Assembly (NCBI GenBank): GCA_041658405.1
Contig: JBBAAG010000064.1
Location: forward strand, 1-18,318
Source of the DNA: Elusimicrobiota bacterium
GTDB taxonomy: Bacteria; Elusimicrobiota; UBA5214; JBBAAG01
Direction of reading: 5' to 3'
DNA length: 18,318 nucleotides
In this document: positions 1 through 6,793 of the stretch, piece after piece
Position numbering within the stretch: the stretch's first letter is position 1
Layout: every line of letters starts with the position of its first letter
The notes under the pieces: model-generated
The model's input: the letters and a program-made list of their open reading frames with translations, nothing else
What the model was told of the DNA's origin: nothing
Database searches by the model: none
Program-made: the position numbers and the translations under genes

Positions 1-53
1 GCAGTATAAAACAGCCGGAACAAGAATATATCTCCGGTAATAAGATAGAATAA
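1..53 (+). other. Possible 3' tail of an upstream gene (frame undecided)
   Basis: The terminator at 69-100 implies that a plus-strand gene ends just before it. Two plus-strand frames are open at the window edge. One starts at base 2, ends in TAA at 38-40 and would end in GTRIYLR. The other starts at base 3, ends in TAA at 51-53 and would end in SGNKIE. The third frame stops at once. With at most 16 codons visible, neither the frame nor a function can be assigned. Confidence 0.3.
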
Positions 54-68
54 GTTAGTTAACGAAGG

Positions 69-104
69 CTCCCTTGGTTGAAGAAACCAAGGGAGTTTTT
101 GTTT
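69..104 (+). terminator. Rho-independent terminator of the upstream gene
   Basis: A perfect 11-bp stem pairs 69-79 (CTCCCTTGGTT) with 85-95 (AACCAAGGGAG) around a 5-nt loop, followed directly by five T and further T-rich bases to about 109. The T-tract lies only on the plus-strand side, so the terminator serves a rightward gene ending near 40-53. It also insulates the gene starting at 175. Confidence 0.9.
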
Positions 105-130
105 GTATTTGTTAAGGTCGTATCTATAAC
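103..130 (+). promoter_or_regulatory. Weak candidate promoter for the msrBA gene
   Basis: A TTGTAT box at 103-108 and a TATAAC box at 125-130 are separated by 16 bases. They lie between the upstream terminator and the msrBA start, where a promoter is expected. The match to consensus is modest, so this is a candidate only. Confidence 0.35.
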
Positions 131-174
131 CGCAAATAATCATCTAACCTAATGAAAAGTATAAGAGGAAGTCT

Positions 175-1206
175 GTGTTGATTATGAAAAATATTTATAG
201 AGTCATTGTTTCAGTTTTAATAATAACTATAGTGTTATTAATCACAGTAAGGACCGGGTACACAGGTAATGGTAGTATCGGACAAATTTATAAAACAGGA
301 GATACTGAAATGAAAAACGTTAATACGAAAATAATTGAGAGTGAAACATACTGGAAAAACAAGTTGTCTGAAGAACAGTTCAATGTTTTACGGAAAAAAG
401 GCACAGAACGCGCGTATACGGGTAAGTATTATAATTTTCATAAAGACGGAACCTATAGTTGTGCGGGATGCGGTGCGGAGTTGTTTAGTTCAACAAAAAA
501 ATATGATTCCGGTTCGGGTTGGCCAAGTTTTTATGATTTAGCTAATGATAAAAGCGTTGTAAAAAAACGGGATACTGCGTATGGAATGGAGCGTAACGAA
601 ATATTATGTGCCACGTGCGGGGGACATCTTGGGCACGTGTTTAACGACGGGCCAAAACCTACAGGGTTAAGATACTGTGTTAACTCCGCAGCGCTGGATT
701 TCAAGGAAAATGTTGAATGTACCCAAAAAACGGAGAAAGCGGTTTTCGCAGCGGGATGTTTCTGGGGTGTAGAACAAAAGTTTAGCCAAGTGCCGGGAGT
801 GGTGAAAACTGTGGTAGGGTATACCGGCGGGAAAACTGTTGATCCGACGTATGAAGATGTGTGTACCGATAAAACAGGCCATGCGGAAGCTGTACTTGTA
901 GAATATGACCCCGGAAAAGTTAGTTACACGCAGTTGCTTGAAACATTTTGGAAACTTCATAACCCAACTACGCTTGACCAACAGGGAGTTGATGTGGGTA
1001 CACAATACCGGTCGGCGATATATTATCATAGTGACTCACAACAACGAATGGCGGTTGAGTCTAAATCAGCACTTGAAAAAACGGGGAAGTACAAAAATAA
1101 AATTGTTACCGAGATAGTTCTCGCTGGCACGTTTTATCCCGCGGAAGAGTATCACCAGAAGTATTACCAAAAAAAAGGTTTGTCCGGCGGGTGCGGGATA
1201 AAATAA
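175..1206 (+). CDS. msrBA: Bifunctional peptide methionine sulfoxide reductase, MsrB-MsrA order, membrane-anchored or exported
   Basis: The protein repairs oxidised methionine in proteins: the MsrB half reduces the R-sulfoxide and the MsrA half the S-sulfoxide. Numbering from the GTG at 175, residues 10-25 are hydrophobic after K5 and R9, giving a signal anchor or signal peptide without an obvious cleavage site. MsrB spans about 55-176, with paired zinc cysteines C96/C99 and C145/C148 and the catalytic Cys in RYCVNS (C168). MsrA spans about 187-343, with the catalytic Cys in GCFWG (C195) and a likely resolving Cys near the end (C340). Starts at GTG 175, TTG 178 and ATG 184 are all possible; the AGAGGA ribosome site at 164-169 fits 178 best. 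The gene is monocistronic and convergent with the next one. Function is firm; the location outside the cytoplasm is inferred from the N-terminus. Confidence 0.95.
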   Translation: MLIMKNIYRVIVSVLIITIVLLITVRTGYTGNGSIGQIYKTGDTEMKNVNTKIIESETYWKNKLSEEQFNVLRKKGTERAYTGKYYNFHKDGTYSCAGCGAELFSSTKKYDSGSGWPSFYDLANDKSVVKKRDTAYGMERNEILCATCGGHLGHVFNDGPKPTGLRYCVNSAALDFKENVECTQKTEKAVFAAGCFWGVEQKFSQVPGVVKTVVGYTGGKTVDPTYEDVCTDKTGHAEAVLVEYDPGKVSYTQLLETFWKLHNPTTLDQQGVDVGTQYRSAIYYHSDSQQRMAVESKSALEKTGKYKNKIVTEIVLAGTFYPAEEYHQKYYQKKGLSGGCGIK

Positions 1207-1236
1207 AAAATGGAATTGCATCCCGAAATTTTGTGA

Positions 1237-2598
1237 TTATTTTGTTTCCGTGTTGTCATCCATATCAAGATTGTTTGACCAAAGGAATTTTTCAGTTTCT
1301 TTAACAATCACACCGTTTAGGAGTATCAAAGCAACGAGGTTGGGTAATGCCATCAGCGCGTTAAGCATATCCGCTATATTCCATACTAACGGAAACGACG
1401 CTATTGCACCAACAAAAACAGCTAATACCCAGAGTATACGATAAGGGAAAACACTTTTCTTGCCTAAAAGATACTCCGTAGCTTTTTCACCGTAGTACGA
1501 CCATCCAAGGATTGTTGAGTACACAAACGTGAATAATCCGATTGTAAGGATCCAGTTGCCTAATGGTATTTGGTTGAATACAGCTTTTGTTAATTCAATA
1601 CCTTTTAAAGTGCATAAATCCGGGGATTTTATTATTGTAGTGACGAGTACTAGCCCGGTCATTGCGCAAACTATTACGGTATCCCAAAAAGTTCCGGTCG
1701 ACGATACTAATGCCTGGCGCACAGGGTTTTTTGTTCGTGCTGCTGCAGCAACTATTGGTGCGGAACCTAATCCTGACTCGTTTGAGAATAAGCCCCGGGC
1801 GATACCGTACCGCATTGCCTGCATCAACGTCGCGCCAAACAAGCCGGCTCCTGCGGATTGCAGAGTAAACGCGGATTTAAGGATGAGTTCTATAGCGGGT
1901 AATATGTACAGTCCGTTTAGTACTAGTATATACGCACAGCCGAGGATATAAAATCCTGCCATAAAGGGTACAAGAGCATTGCAGGTTAGTGCAATAGTTT
2001 TAATTCCACCGAGTATCACAAGGGCGGTAAGGCTGGCGCAAACAATGCCTGTGATATAAGGTGAAATACCAAAGTTTTCGTTGATCAAACTGGCAATTGA
2101 ATTTGCTTGGACAGTATTTCCTATCCCAAACGCTGCTAGTGCTGTGAATATCGAGAACAGTACCGCCAGCCATTTGAGGTTAAGACCGCGTTCTAACGCG
2201 TACATTGGCCCGCCAAGCATTGTGCCGTCTGAAGTTTTGACACGGTACTTCACCGCAAGTAGTGCCTCAGAATACTTTGTTGCGATACCAAACACGCCGG
2301 TTAGCCATAACCATAACACCGCACCGGGGCCGCCTAACGCAACTGCTGTCGCTACCCCCACGATATTACCTGTTCCGATAGTTGCTGCTAACGCAGTGGT
2401 TAACGCGCCAAACTGGCTGACATCGCCGGTACTGTCGGGATCTTTTGTGATAGAAAGTTTTATCGCAAGCCAGGTGTAACGCTGAATAAATTTTGTGCGG
2501 AACGTAAGAAATATGTGTGTACCAAAAAGTAACGCCAGCATCGGCGGGCCCCAGAGGTATGAGTTTAGTACTGTTACAATTTTGTCTAGTGTTTCCAT
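1237..2598 (-). CDS. AgcS-family sodium:alanine/glycine symporter
   Basis: This is an integral inner-membrane transporter that imports a small neutral amino acid, typically alanine or glycine, with sodium. The 453-residue length fits the family. Landmarks include the conserved N-terminal block GALTTALAATIGTGN (about 64-79), the GIATKYSEALLAVKYR segment, LGGPMYALERG, and the family signature NESGLGSAPI. Many hydrophobic segments run the full length. The ATG at 2598 is chosen because an AGAAAGG ribosome site lies 6 bases upstream on the minus strand; a longer reading frame to 2661 would run through a hairpin and has no such site. The gene is convergent with msrBA and divergent from the GNAT gene. 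Substrate specificity cannot be read from the sequence. Confidence 0.95.
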   Translation of the reverse strand: METLDKIVTVLNSYLWGPPMLALLFGTHIFLTFRTKFIQRYTWLAIKLSITKDPDSTGDVSQFGALTTALAATIGTGNIVGVATAVALGGPGAVLWLWLTGVFGIATKYSEALLAVKYRVKTSDGTMLGGPMYALERGLNLKWLAVLFSIFTALAAFGIGNTVQANSIASLINENFGISPYITGIVCASLTALVILGGIKTIALTCNALVPFMAGFYILGCAYILVLNGLYILPAIELILKSAFTLQSAGAGLFGATLMQAMRYGIARGLFSNESGLGSAPIVAAAARTKNPVRQALVSSTGTFWDTVIVCAMTGLVLVTTIIKSPDLCTLKGIELTKAVFNQIPLGNWILTIGLFTFVYSTILGWSYYGEKATEYLLGKKSVFPYRILWVLAVFVGAIASFPLVWNIADMLNALMALPNLVALILLNGVIVKETEKFLWSNNLDMDDNTETK

Positions 2599-2642
2599 AA
2601 AAAACCTTTCTAAAAATAATTGTGTTGTAATAATAATACTAA

Positions 2643-2675
2643 ATAATCCGGTGGGCGGCACACCCGCCGGATTAT
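2643..2675. repeat. Strong inverted repeat in the divergent intergenic region
   Basis: A 13-bp stem pairs 2643-2655 with 2663-2675 (core CCGGTGGG / CCCGCCGG, one G-T pair) around a 7-base loop. It lies in the leader of the AgcS gene and directly downstream of a TATAAT on the minus strand (complement of 2671-2676). It has no T-tract on the plus side and only a loose one on the minus side. It could be a leader hairpin, an operator, or a weak attenuator. Confidence 0.6.
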
Positions 2676-2676
2676 A
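2671..2676 (-). promoter_or_regulatory. Candidate -10 box for the AgcS symporter gene
   Basis: The minus strand reads TATAAT here. The position 17 bases further upstream reads TTTCTT, a poor -35. Transcription starting a few bases downstream would place the 2643-2675 hairpin at the 5' end of the message. Candidate only. Confidence 0.35.
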
Positions 2677-2716
2677 TGTTACATATTCTCATAAGAAATT
2701 ATCTTTATTAAAGATT

Positions 2717-2748
2717 TGGTATAATTTAAATCATATTCGATGAATATG
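2717..2748 (+). promoter_or_regulatory. Extended -10 promoter with overlapping palindrome, upstream of the GNAT/PIG-L operon
   Basis: The stretch TGGTATAAT at 2717-2725 matches an extended -10 element (TG, one base, TATAAT). A perfect interrupted palindrome, CATATTC (2732-2738), GAT, GAATATG (2742-2748), sits where the transcript would start. A repressor bound there could block initiation. The predicted leader is about 30 bases. No good -35 is visible, which is usual for extended -10 promoters. Confidence 0.55.
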
Positions 2749-2762
2749 GATATTAATAATTT

Positions 2763-3713
2763 ATGAAACTTGTAGATTTTAATAACGCTCTTGAATCCAT
2801 AGTTTATGACGTTTGGAAACAGGTAATTCCTGATGAGTATCCGTCAGAAACTGAGTATACCTCACGTGTGATAAACGATCCTAACCTCGATGGTCAAGGT
2901 TTCCCGGTTGCGTTTGATGATAATGGTAAAGTAATAGGGTTTGCTATATCTATTATCCGTAAAGTGCCGAATGACGGGCTTGGGCTTGAACCTGACCGCG
3001 GATGGGTTACTATGGTGGGCGTGCTACCGGAGTGTCGACGGAAAGGTGTTGGAATTAAGTTAATAAACTGTTGCGAGAAATATATTAAATCGCATGGGCA
3101 TAAAAATGTTTATGTTTGCGGTTCTACCGGCTCATCACCAAACTATTTTTGGCCCGGGGTTGATATCCAAAAATATCCGGCAGCACTGGGATTATTCAAA
3201 AAAGCGGGGTTTATTCAAACCCATGAAGCGTATAGGATGGAACGTTCATTAGACGATTATGTTTTCCCTGCTGACGTAAATAATATTGAGGATAGTATTG
3301 GTAAGACACAGGGGATAACTGTGCGGTTAATGCAGTCAGGTGAGGGTGAGAAACTTATTAAGTTTTTGGAGCACGAATTTCCAGGGGATTGGGTGAGGCA
3401 TACAGGTATTGTGTTATCTCAGAAACAGGGGAATGAAAAACGGTTCTTCATCGCAGAAAAAAATGGTGAGTTTGTAGGGTATTGCCATTACGACGATACT
3501 GACGGTCATTTTGGGCCGTTTTTTGTCCGTGCGGATATGCGGAACCACAATATCGGCGCGGTATTGTTTAACCGCTGTGCTCAAAGGTGTAAAGGCCTTG
3601 GGTTACCCGTGTTTTGGTTTGGCTGGGCGGATGACCCTGTACCCGCAAGGTTTTATAAACGTAATAAAATGAAAATTACGCGTACCTACGCAATGCTGAA
3701 AAAGGAGTTGTGA
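2763..3713 (+). CDS. Tandem GNAT-domain N-acetyltransferase
   Basis: The protein is expected to transfer an acetyl group from acetyl-CoA to an amine. It has two GNAT folds in 316 residues. The first, roughly 40-165, carries the acetyl-CoA loop in RRKGVGIKL and ends in a typical KKAGFIQTHEAYRME strand. The second, roughly 185-316, carries RNHNIGAVLF and ends with FYKRNKMKITRTYAML. Length and two-domain layout match mycothiol synthase MshD, but many unrelated tandem GNATs share them, so this is only a structural parallel. No strong ribosome site precedes the ATG at 2763. Its stop overlaps the possible GTG start of the PIG-L gene, so the two are probably translationally coupled. The substrate is unknown. 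Confidence 0.85.
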   Translation: MKLVDFNNALESIVYDVWKQVIPDEYPSETEYTSRVINDPNLDGQGFPVAFDDNGKVIGFAISIIRKVPNDGLGLEPDRGWVTMVGVLPECRRKGVGIKLINCCEKYIKSHGHKNVYVCGSTGSSPNYFWPGVDIQKYPAALGLFKKAGFIQTHEAYRMERSLDDYVFPADVNNIEDSIGKTQGITVRLMQSGEGEKLIKFLEHEFPGDWVRHTGIVLSQKQGNEKRFFIAEKNGEFVGYCHYDDTDGHFGPFFVRADMRNHNIGAVLFNRCAQRCKGLGLPVFWFGWADDPVPARFYKRNKMKITRTYAMLKKEL

Positions 3714-3724
3714 TTACAATAAAA

Positions 3725-4450
3725 ATGAAAAAAGTGCATATCGCAGTTATTGGCGCTCATATCGGTGATGCGGAAATTACCGCCGGGCATTTAGTGTGTA
3801 AGTATGTTCAGGCAGGGCATAAAGCGACAATAATTAGCCTTACCGCCGGGGAAAAGGGGAATCCTAAACTCTCTCCGGAAACGTATAAGAAACAAAAAGT
3901 TAGGGAAACTGCTGCGTCTGCAAAACTATGGGGTTGCGCAGTACGTGTATTAAACTATAAAGACGGTGAAACTGAGATCACAAAAGACGCTAAACTTGCT
4001 GTTACAGATATTATCCGCGAGATTAAGCCGGATATCGTGCTTACCCACTGGAAAGGGTCGTTTCATAAGGATCATAGGAATACGTATTATATAGTTGAAG
4101 AAGCTGTGTTCTACGCAGCATTACCCGGGATCAAAACTAAGTTTCCGCCATGGAGCGTGAAGCAATTATACTATACCGATAACTGGGAGGATCCTGTCGG
4201 GTACACCCCGAACGTGTTTATTAATATCGACGAAAAGGCGTATAATTTATGGGTTAAAGGATGCAGAAAACACGCATTGTTCAGGGGGGAAGTAGCATCG
4301 TTTGATTATCTGGAATACTATAAAGCATTAACCGTTGTCCGCGGGGCGAAGCTACGGTATAAACGTGCGGTGGCGGTTATGGTTCCCGAATTTTCTAACT
4401 TCCGGAGATATGATTTTTTTCCTGCGGATGAAACTATGGAAATATTTTAA
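3725..4450 (+). CDS. PIG-L (LmbE-like) family deacetylase with altered HPDD motif
   Basis: Members remove acetyl groups from N-acetyl-aminosugars and related molecules using zinc. The N-terminus KKVHIAVIGAHIGDAEITAGH is the family's first metal motif, but the usual A-H-P-D-D-E reads A-H-I-G-D-A-E: the His and second Asp (zinc ligands) stay, while the first Asp (catalytic base in MshB-type enzymes) is Gly. The second motif, HKDHRNT, is intact, as are LTAGEKGNP and KPDIVLTHW. The ATG at 3725 gives a family-like N-terminus; a GTG at 3710 overlaps the preceding stop but has AAGGAG only 2 bases before it. The next gene starts 5 bases after the stop. Family is secure; activity is uncertain because of the motif. 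Confidence 0.85.
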   Translation: MKKVHIAVIGAHIGDAEITAGHLVCKYVQAGHKATIISLTAGEKGNPKLSPETYKKQKVRETAASAKLWGCAVRVLNYKDGETEITKDAKLAVTDIIREIKPDIVLTHWKGSFHKDHRNTYYIVEEAVFYAALPGIKTKFPPWSVKQLYYTDNWEDPVGYTPNVFINIDEKAYNLWVKGCRKHALFRGEVASFDYLEYYKALTVVRGAKLRYKRAVAVMVPEFSNFRRYDFFPADETMEIF

Positions 4451-4455
4451 TCTAC

Positions 4456-6699
4456 ATGATTGCTGCACTGTCACTTTTGTTATTTCTTAACTCATTCCTT
4501 ATGTTCACGCTAGAACTTTTTTATGCGCGGATGATACTTCCTGTATTTGGCAGCACTCCGGCGGTATGGAATACCTGTATGATGTTTTACCAGGTAGTGT
4601 TGCTGGCGGGATACGCGTTTGCGTATTGGGTGGTAAAAAGTAAGCTTATCCTGCGTGTGCAGTTCGGTGTGTATGCCGTGTTATTTTTATTATCATTATT
4701 ATTTATTCCAATAAGTATGTCGCCGGAACGGTGGGTTAACCCGGATGTTAACCCTGTTATCGTTATGAGTGTTCTGTTATTAAGCTCAATAGGGCTGCCG
4801 TTTTTGTTGTTATCCACGACGAGTACTTTGGTGCAGGTGTGGTTTTCCAGGACCTCGCATAAACGCGCAGGGGATCCGTACTTTTTGTATTCTGCGGGGA
4901 ATATCGGAAGTTTTACGGCGTTAGCGCTGTACCCGTTTGTGATTGAACCTGTGATGAGGCTGGGTCAGCAAAACATTGCATGGTCAGTACTCTACATCGG
5001 GATGGCGGTGTTAATTATGTTTTCGGTATGGTTGCTGAGTAAATACAGTACGCGTTCCGGGAGTGTTAATTTAACAGAAGCTTCTGATAAATACGATGGC
5101 GAAGATACAGGGAGTACACAAAAACTTACCTGGTTCGGGTTAGCGTTTATACCGTCAAGTTTGATGCTTGGCGTAACGGCGTATGTATCAACCGATATTT
5201 CGCCGGTACCCCTGGTATGGGTGGTACCGCTGGGGTTGTACTTATTAACGATGGCAGCAGCGTTTGCCGGGAAGGTTAATATTAACCGGATAGTATCATC
5301 ACTGGCGGAACTAAGATTGTTTGCTAATAATATCATTTCCTGGATGGTACCGGTTACGGTGATTGTGTTACTGATAGTAGCGGTGAAGGCGTTGGAGACA
5401 CTGGTATTATGGACACTAGTGATGCATCTATGCATATTTTTTGTTATTGCATTGTACTGCCACGGTAAACTCGCGGATAGCAGGCCAGGGACGGATAAGT
5501 TAACCGAGTTTTATCTTATCATCGCAGCAGGCGGTGCAATGGGCGGGGTGTTCAACAGTATCCTTGGGCCTGTATTGTTTAATAGCGTAGTTGAATACCC
5601 GTTGACCATGGTATTGACATTTTTGTTTATCCCGGGGAAAAAGGGTGGTAAGGCGTATAAGTTCGGGTGGGGTGATATTGTCATCCCGCTATGTTTTGGG
5701 ATAGCGGCGTACTTACCGCTGGTGTTAAACAAAACTGTTTTACACGGGCTTCAAAGAATAGACCTCCGGGTTTTTATTGTTGCATTACTTGCGGTATCAA
5801 TCCTGTTTTATTACCGCCGGGTAAGGTTTACATTATGTTTAATATCGTTAGTATTGGTTGGGTCGTATTATCCGATAAAAACCGGGGTGTTATTGTACCA
5901 GAACCGCAGTTTTTTTGGGGTGAATAAAGTAACGGACTTTCCTTCCGCAGGGTACCGGATGTTGTATAACGGACGGACGATACACGGTGCGCAGTGGGTT
6001 AATCGCGGGGATAAAGATAAAACGCCGTTGGTGTATTACCATCCTAACGGCCCTCTGGGCAGGTTATTTTATGAGGTTAATAAACAACAATCGGGGAAGA
6101 ACGCTAAAGTTGCGGTGGTGGGTATGGGTACTGGTTCAATGATAGCGTATGGTACTCCAGCGCAGGAATGGGTATTCTACGAGATTGACCCTGTGGTGAT
6201 CAAAATTGCAGAAGATAAACGGTATTTTACGTATCTTTCAAATGCAGAACCTGAATACCGCGTGGTTACAGGTGATGCGAGGTTAAAACTTGTTACCGCG
6301 AAGAATGGGGAGTACGATATAATTGTTATTGACGCGTTTAGTTCTGACTCTGTACCGGTACATCTTGTTACCCGCGAGGCAGTGAAATTGTATTTCTCAA
6401 AACTTAAACCCGCCGGTATGGTGGTGTTTCATATATCTAACCGGTATCTTGACCTCATAAAACCTATCTCCGGGATCGCAGCGGCGGATGGATATAATGC
6501 GTATGAAGCGGTGGATTATATTGATGACTATCCTGAAATTAAGTACTCGTCAAACTGGGCAATGGTTACCCGGCCGGGTAATAGTTTAGCTGCTATGATA
6601 GAACCCGGGTTATGGAAAAAAAAGGTTAATTCCTTAAACCGTAATGCGCGGGTATGGTCAGATGATTATTGTAATATCTGGAGTATTGTTAAACGGTAA
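4456..6699 (+). CDS. Membrane protein fused to a spermidine-synthase-like (aminopropyltransferase) domain
   Basis: The 747-residue protein joins an N-terminal multispanning membrane region (about 1-480, with a charged break near 195-225) to a soluble C-terminal domain (about 490-740). The soluble part has a Rossmann methyltransferase-like core: GMGTGS (556-561) and EIDP (576-579) for the nucleoside, GDAR (606-609), and DAFSSDSVPVHL (626-637) where true spermidine synthases have their catalytic Asp loop. This architecture is annotated widely as fused MFS/spermidine synthase and has no settled function. By family it would use decarboxylated S-adenosylmethionine or a related donor at the membrane. 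It follows the PIG-L gene by 5 bases and probably shares its transcript. No strong ribosome site is seen before ATG 4456, consistent with coupling. Confidence 0.85.
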   Translation: MIAALSLLLFLNSFLMFTLELFYARMILPVFGSTPAVWNTCMMFYQVVLLAGYAFAYWVVKSKLILRVQFGVYAVLFLLSLLFIPISMSPERWVNPDVNPVIVMSVLLLSSIGLPFLLLSTTSTLVQVWFSRTSHKRAGDPYFLYSAGNIGSFTALALYPFVIEPVMRLGQQNIAWSVLYIGMAVLIMFSVWLLSKYSTRSGSVNLTEASDKYDGEDTGSTQKLTWFGLAFIPSSLMLGVTAYVSTDISPVPLVWVVPLGLYLLTMAAAFAGKVNINRIVSSLAELRLFANNIISWMVPVTVIVLLIVAVKALETLVLWTLVMHLCIFFVIALYCHGKLADSRPGTDKLTEFYLIIAAGGAMGGVFNSILGPVLFNSVVEYPLTMVLTFLFIPGKKGGKAYKFGWGDIVIPLCFGIAAYLPLVLNKTVLHGLQRIDLRVFIVALLAVSILFYYRRVRFTLCLISLVLVGSYYPIKTGVLLYQNRSFFGVNKVTDFPSAGYRMLYNGRTIHGAQWVNRGDKDKTPLVYYHPNGPLGRLFYEVNKQQSGKNAKVAVVGMGTGSMIAYGTPAQEWVFYEIDPVVIKIAEDKRYFTYLSNAEPEYRVVTGDARLKLVTAKNGEYDIIVIDAFSSDSVPVHLVTREAVKLYFSKLKPAGMVVFHISNRYLDLIKPISGIAAADGYNAYEAVDYIDDYPEIKYSSNWAMVTRPGNSLAAMIEPGLWKKKVNSLNRNARVWSDDYCNIWSIVKR

Positions 6700-6725
6700 A
6701 TGTTTTAGTATTTGTATTAAAACAT
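6700..6725. repeat. Inverted repeat between operons, overlapping a -35 box
   Basis: ATGTTTTAGTA (6700-6710) pairs with TATTAAAACAT (6715-6725) around a 4-base loop, with one G-T pair. It begins right after the stop of the preceding gene. It lacks a following T-tract, so a terminator role is doubtful. It covers the TTGTAT -35 box at 6712-6717, so an operator is the better reading. Confidence 0.5.
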
Positions 6726-6740
6726 GGTTTGAGTTAAAAT
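6712..6740 (+). promoter_or_regulatory. Candidate promoter of the six-gene dehydrogenase/aldolase operon
   Basis: TTGTAT (6712-6717) and TAAAAT (6735-6740) are separated by 17 bases, giving a start near 6747 and a leader of about 45 bases before the ATG at 6794. An inverted repeat overlaps the -35 box. Confidence 0.5.
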
Positions 6741-6793
6741 ATTTTTAGTGCAATTGTTTGTTTAGAATCCTTGAAAGGGGTTTATTGTATTTT

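Noticed and set aside
1207..1236. Bidirectional terminator between the convergent msrBA and AgcS genes
   Set aside because: Only a weak AT-only pairing with a long loop can be drawn; no convincing stem.
2599..2661. Longer N-terminus for the AgcS symporter starting at 2661
   Set aside because: It would translate through the strong hairpin and adds a stretch not typical of the family; the ATG at 2598 has a well-placed AGAAAGG.
2763..4450. A complete mycothiol pathway
   Set aside because: Only tandem-GNAT and PIG-L architectures are present; no MshA glycosyltransferase or MshC ligase is in the window, and the PIG-L motif is altered.
6700..6725. Rho-independent terminator after the spermidine-synthase-like gene
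   Set aside because: The stem is AT-rich and not followed by a T-tract; kept as an inverted repeat instead.
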